NCBI RefSeq assembly: GCF_036320965.1
Contig: NC_092262.1
Span: forward strand, 8,508,572 to 8,572,571
Direction: 5' to 3'
Source: Panulirus ornatus
Taxonomy: Eukaryota; Arthropoda; Malacostraca; Decapoda; Palinuridae
DNA: 64,000 bases
Both the position numbers and the translations under genes were made by a program. Below, piece after piece: positions 60,762 to 64,000 of this stretch (its first letter is position 1; each line of letters starts with the position of its first letter). The notes below the pieces were generated by a model. That model saw only the letters and a list, made by a program, of their open reading frames with translations, did no database searches and was not told where the DNA came from.

Positions 60762-62345
60762 GTGACAGAAAAGGTTGTGAATGTCCCCTTGTTAGCAGAG
60801 GAAAAGGTTGTGATTGTCCTCTTGTTAGCAGAGGAAAAGGTTGTGATTGTCCTCTTGTTAGCAGAGGAAAAGGTTGTGATTGCCCTCTTGTTAGCAGAGG
60901 AAAAGGTTGTGATTGTCCTCTTGTTAGCAAAGGAAAAGGTAGTGATTGTCCTCTTGTTAGCAGAGGAAAAGGTTGTGATTGTCCTCTTGTTAGCAGAGGA
61001 AAAGGTTGTGATTGTCCTCTTGTTAGCAGAGGAAAAGGTTGTGATTGTCCTCTTGTTAGCAGAGGAAAAGGTTGTGATTGTCCTCTTGTTAGCAGAGGAA
61101 AAGGTTGTGATTGTCCTCTTGTTAGCAGAGGAAAAGGTTGTGATTGTCCTCTTGTTAGCAGAGGAAAAGGTTGTGATTGTCCCCTTGTTAGCAGAGGAAA
61201 AGGTTGTGATTGTCCCCTTGTTAGCAGAGGAAAAGGTTGTGATTGTCCTCTTGTTAGCAGAGGAAAAGGTTGTGATTGTCCTCTTGTTAGCAGAGGAAAA
61301 GGTTGTGATTGTCCTCTTGTTAGCAGAGGAAAAGGTTGTGATTGTCCTCTTGTTAGCAGAGGAAAAGGTTGTGATTGTCCTCTTGTTAGCAGAGGAAAAG
61401 GTTGTGATTGTCCCCTTGTTAGCAGAGGAAAAGGTTGTGATTGTCCTCTTGTTAGCAGAGGAAAAGGTTGTGATTGTCCTCTTGTTAGCAGAGGAAAAGG
61501 TTGTGATTGTCCTCTTGTTAGCAGAGGAAAAGGTTGTGATTGTCCCTTGTTAGCAGAGGAAAAGGTTGTGATTGTCCCCTTGTTAGCAGAGGAAAAGGTT
61601 GTGATTGTCCCCTTGTTAGCAGAGGAAAAGGTTGTGATTGTCCTCTTGTTAGCAGAGGAAAAGGTTGTGATTGTCCCCTTGTTAGCAGAGGAAAAGGTTG
61701 TGATTGTCCTCTTGTTAGCAGAGGAAAAGGTTGTGATTGTCCTCTTGTTAGCAGAGGAAAAGGTTGTGATTGTCCCCTTGTTAGCAGAGGAAAAGGTTGT
61801 GATTGTCCTCTTGTTAGCAGAGGAAAAGGTTGTGATTGTCCTCTTGTTAGCAGAGGAAAAGGTTGTGATTGTCCCCTTGTTAGCAGAGGAAAAGGTTGTG
61901 ATTGTCCTCTTGTTAGCAGAGGAAAAGGTTGTGATTGTCCCCTTGTTAGCAGAGGAAAAGGTTGTGATTGTCCTCTTGTTAGCAGAGGAAAAGGTTGTGA
62001 TTGTCCCCTTGTTAGCAGAGGAAAAGGTTGTGATTGTCCTCTTGTTAGCAGAGGAAAAGGTTGTGATTGTCCCCTTGTTAGCAGAGGAAAAGGTTGTGAT
62101 TGTCCCCTTGTTAGCAGAGGAAAAGGTTGTGATTGTCCTCTTGTTAGCAGAGGAAAAGGTTGTGATTGTCCTCTTGTTAGCAGAGGAAAAGGTTGTGATT
62201 GTCCCTTGTTAGCAGAGGAAAAGGTTGTGATTGTCCCTTGTTAGCAGAGGAAAAGGTTGCTTTGTCCCCTTGTTAGCAGAGGAAAAGGTTGCTTTGTCCC
62301 CTTGTTAGCAGAGGAAAAGGTTGCTTTGTCCCCTTGTTAGCAGAG
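60762..62345. repeat. 33-bp minisatellite, about 48 copies
   Basis: Unit GAGGAAAAGGTTGTGATTGT plus CCTCTTGTTAGCA. Because 33 is a multiple of 3, open frames of up to 487 residues arise (GKGCDCPLVSR or LAEEKVVIVLL repeats). There is no sign of splicing or a start context, so I treat them as by-products. Units differ mainly at one base (CCTCTT or CCCCTT), and a few are 32 bp long (61544, 62203, 62235), which moves the frame. Confidence 0.97.
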
Positions 62346-63370
62346 GAAGGAGTTGGGAAATACGCGTCTCAGAGCCAGTAGACTTGTCGACTGCTCCAGA
62401 TGGCAAGACTGGGACTACCAGTACTCTTTTGGTGTTGGTGTCAATCTTGTTATGCTCACAGGTCATGGTGTTGGACTAGTGGCAGCCTAGGTCAATGCCA
62501 ATGGCCAATGGGGTGTCACGAAAAAGCCGTTGATTGGTGGAAGTCATGATGTGAGGAGGGGGTTGACCTCCCAATTTAAAGGTTGGGGTCAGCGACCAGT
62601 GGGAAAGTCTACCTGGGTCACATGAGGCTAATGTATTTGAGACATCCATGAGTCGCTGTCAAAGAGATTTGCTGGACATATGTGCCACAAAACAATAGTA
62701 CTATGCTATTCCCTAACTCGACCCTTTCTTTTTGATGAACATTAGGGCAACGGTGAGGTAAAGGCTTCTGTTGGATGGGCAGCTAGTGCTGGTAAGGTAT
62801 GGGAGAGTGGCAGAAGGTCTGGTCAAATTTTATCAATGGTGGCTGTAGAATGCAAGAGACAAGAGGATAGACATTATTTTGTAGTTGTAAGATGCAGCTG
62901 GGTGAGTGGAAAGGAGGTATTATGACAACAGCAGGGCAAGGGGAATGTCGGGTTGAGGATGGAAGGATGGCAAATGTCAATGTGTGAACTATGTCCAGCT
63001 CTCTCTCTCTCTCTCTCTCTCAGTCATTCTGAGAGTCACTAGATTAATGGATATTCTTGAATGTCGAATGTGTCCTTTGCTGTGATTTCTGACTGAGGAT
63101 CACACTTGGGAAATGTGGAGAACACACAAATGCTTTAGTGGGAAAAGAGAAAGGTACAGCAGCTCGGGGCGAGATGCTGTAAGTGGTGCAGGGTTAGATG
63201 AGGTGAGTTGAGGCGAGTTAGGAGTCCTGTGGTGCTGGTGGCAATGCAAGAGTGGTGAGGTAAAGTGCCTCATGGCTCTGGGGCAGGAGTCCAGGAGGAA
63301 AGATTGTCCCCTGGAACTTCTACAGGAGGAAGGTGCCGAGGTTATGCAGCAGGAGAGGAGGCGTTGAAGA
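62346..63370. other. no gene; short (CT)n tract
   Basis: A (CT)n tract of about 24 bp lies at 62998-63021. No coding or RNA gene was recognised. Confidence 0.45.
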
Positions 63371-64000
63371 GATCTAAATCCCCTTTGGCGTCTTCAAAGG
63401 CCTTTACAGGGGAATAGTGGCATCTGAAGGGAAAGAGACAATTTAAAAGTTTACTTAAAAGACCCTTTAGGGGTGCCAAAGTTCAATACAGTTGCATGGT
63501 GGCATACAAAAATTAAAAGACAAATCAAAAGTTTAATTCAAATCCCCTTTGGCGGCACCAAAGGCAATTACAGGGGCATAGAGGCATCCAAAAGCAAAGA
63601 AACAAATGGAGAGTTTTCTTTAATGCCACTTTGGGGATGCCAAAGGGCAAGAGAATTGCGTGGAGGCATCCAAAAATTTAGAGGAAAATTGAAGGATTAA
63701 TCTAAATCCCCTTTGGCGTCTTCAAAGGCCGTTACAGGGGAATAGTGGTATCTAAAGGGAAAGAGACAATTTAAAAGTTTACTTAAAAGACCCTTTGGGG
63801 GTGCCAAAGTCCAATACAGTCGCATGGTGGCATCCAAAAATAAAAAGACAAATTAACGGTTTACTTTAAATCCCCTTTGGAGCCGCCAAAGGCAATTACA
63901 GGGGCATAGAGGCATCAAAAGGGAAAGAAACATTTGGAAAGCTTACTTTAATGCCACTTTGGGGATGCCAAAGGGCAAGAGAATTGCGGTGAGGCATCCA
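63370..64000. repeat. 328-bp higher-order satellite of 82-bp subunits, runs off the window
   Basis: AAATCCCCTTTGGCGTCTTC at 63376 recurs at 63704 (328 bp). Each 328-bp unit holds four diverged subunits of about 82 bp, each with a small inverted repeat of the CCTTTGG...CCAAAGG type followed by ACAGGGGCATAGAGGCATC-like sequence. The array continues past 64000. Confidence 0.9.

Noticed and set aside
60749..62244. 487- and 263-residue open frames (GKGCDCPLVSR, LAEEKVVIVLL)
   Set aside because: Generated by a 33-bp tandem repeat without stop codons in two frames; no independent coding signal.

Overview
This 64-kb window reads as a repeat-rich arthropod genome, most likely a decapod crustacean. 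The reasons are an interstitial (TTAGG)n array (the arthropod telomere motif), many copies of one RTE-clade LINE whose 3' tail is shared with short elements, long introns, and abundant (TA)n, (GT)n and minisatellite DNA. The decapod assignment is inference; no rRNA, mitochondrial or other marker gene is present.

The only host gene I could assemble is on the minus strand, from about 37.4 kb down to about 13 kb. Twelve exons (A to N, written below in transcription order) have AG/GT borders, and their phases match from one to the next: A-B-C-D-E-F-G-H-I-J-J'-K-N. They encode a protein of short repeats around the motif [V/I]NGxD/N, followed by a C-terminal part resembling EAR/EPTP repeats (TSPEAR/LGI type). 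Its 5' end lies outside the window or was not found, and its 3' end is uncertain. It carries lesions: an in-frame TGA in exon F, a one-base shift at an A8 run in exon J, and a one-base shift in exon N. A near-identical tandem duplication of about 3.28 kb duplicates exons E and F; one copy of E has an 8-bp frameshifting deletion. The locus is either a pseudogene or contains assembly errors.

Layout: 0-2.6 kb, a possible exon and a decayed Ty3/Gypsy gag-pol. 2.7-5.5 kb, LINE relics and a 600-bp foldback element. 6-9.3 kb, tandem and simple repeats. 9.3-10.4 kb, a decayed PIF/Harbinger transposase. 10.4-12.2 kb, a LINE. 12.6-37.4 kb, the host gene, with LINEs in its introns mostly in antisense orientation. 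37.8-46.4 kb, LINEs, including a nearly full-length copy at 38.6-41.8 kb and internally deleted derivatives. 46.4-51.3 kb, tandem repeats, among them a GC-rich 20-bp minisatellite and paired 31/29-bp arrays that end in a hammerhead-ribozyme-like motif. 51.4-56.1 kb, SINE-like elements and old minus-strand LINEs. 57.5-64 kb, 32-bp and 33-bp minisatellites, a 700-bp tandem duplication and a 328-bp higher-order satellite.

There is no operon-like organisation, CRISPR, tRNA or rRNA. Long open frames in the minisatellites are by-products of repeat periodicity. The best candidates for something new are the hammerhead-like motif at 51.2 kb, the short elements apparently built from the two ends of the LINE, and the EAR-repeat gene with its LINE-mediated exon duplication.
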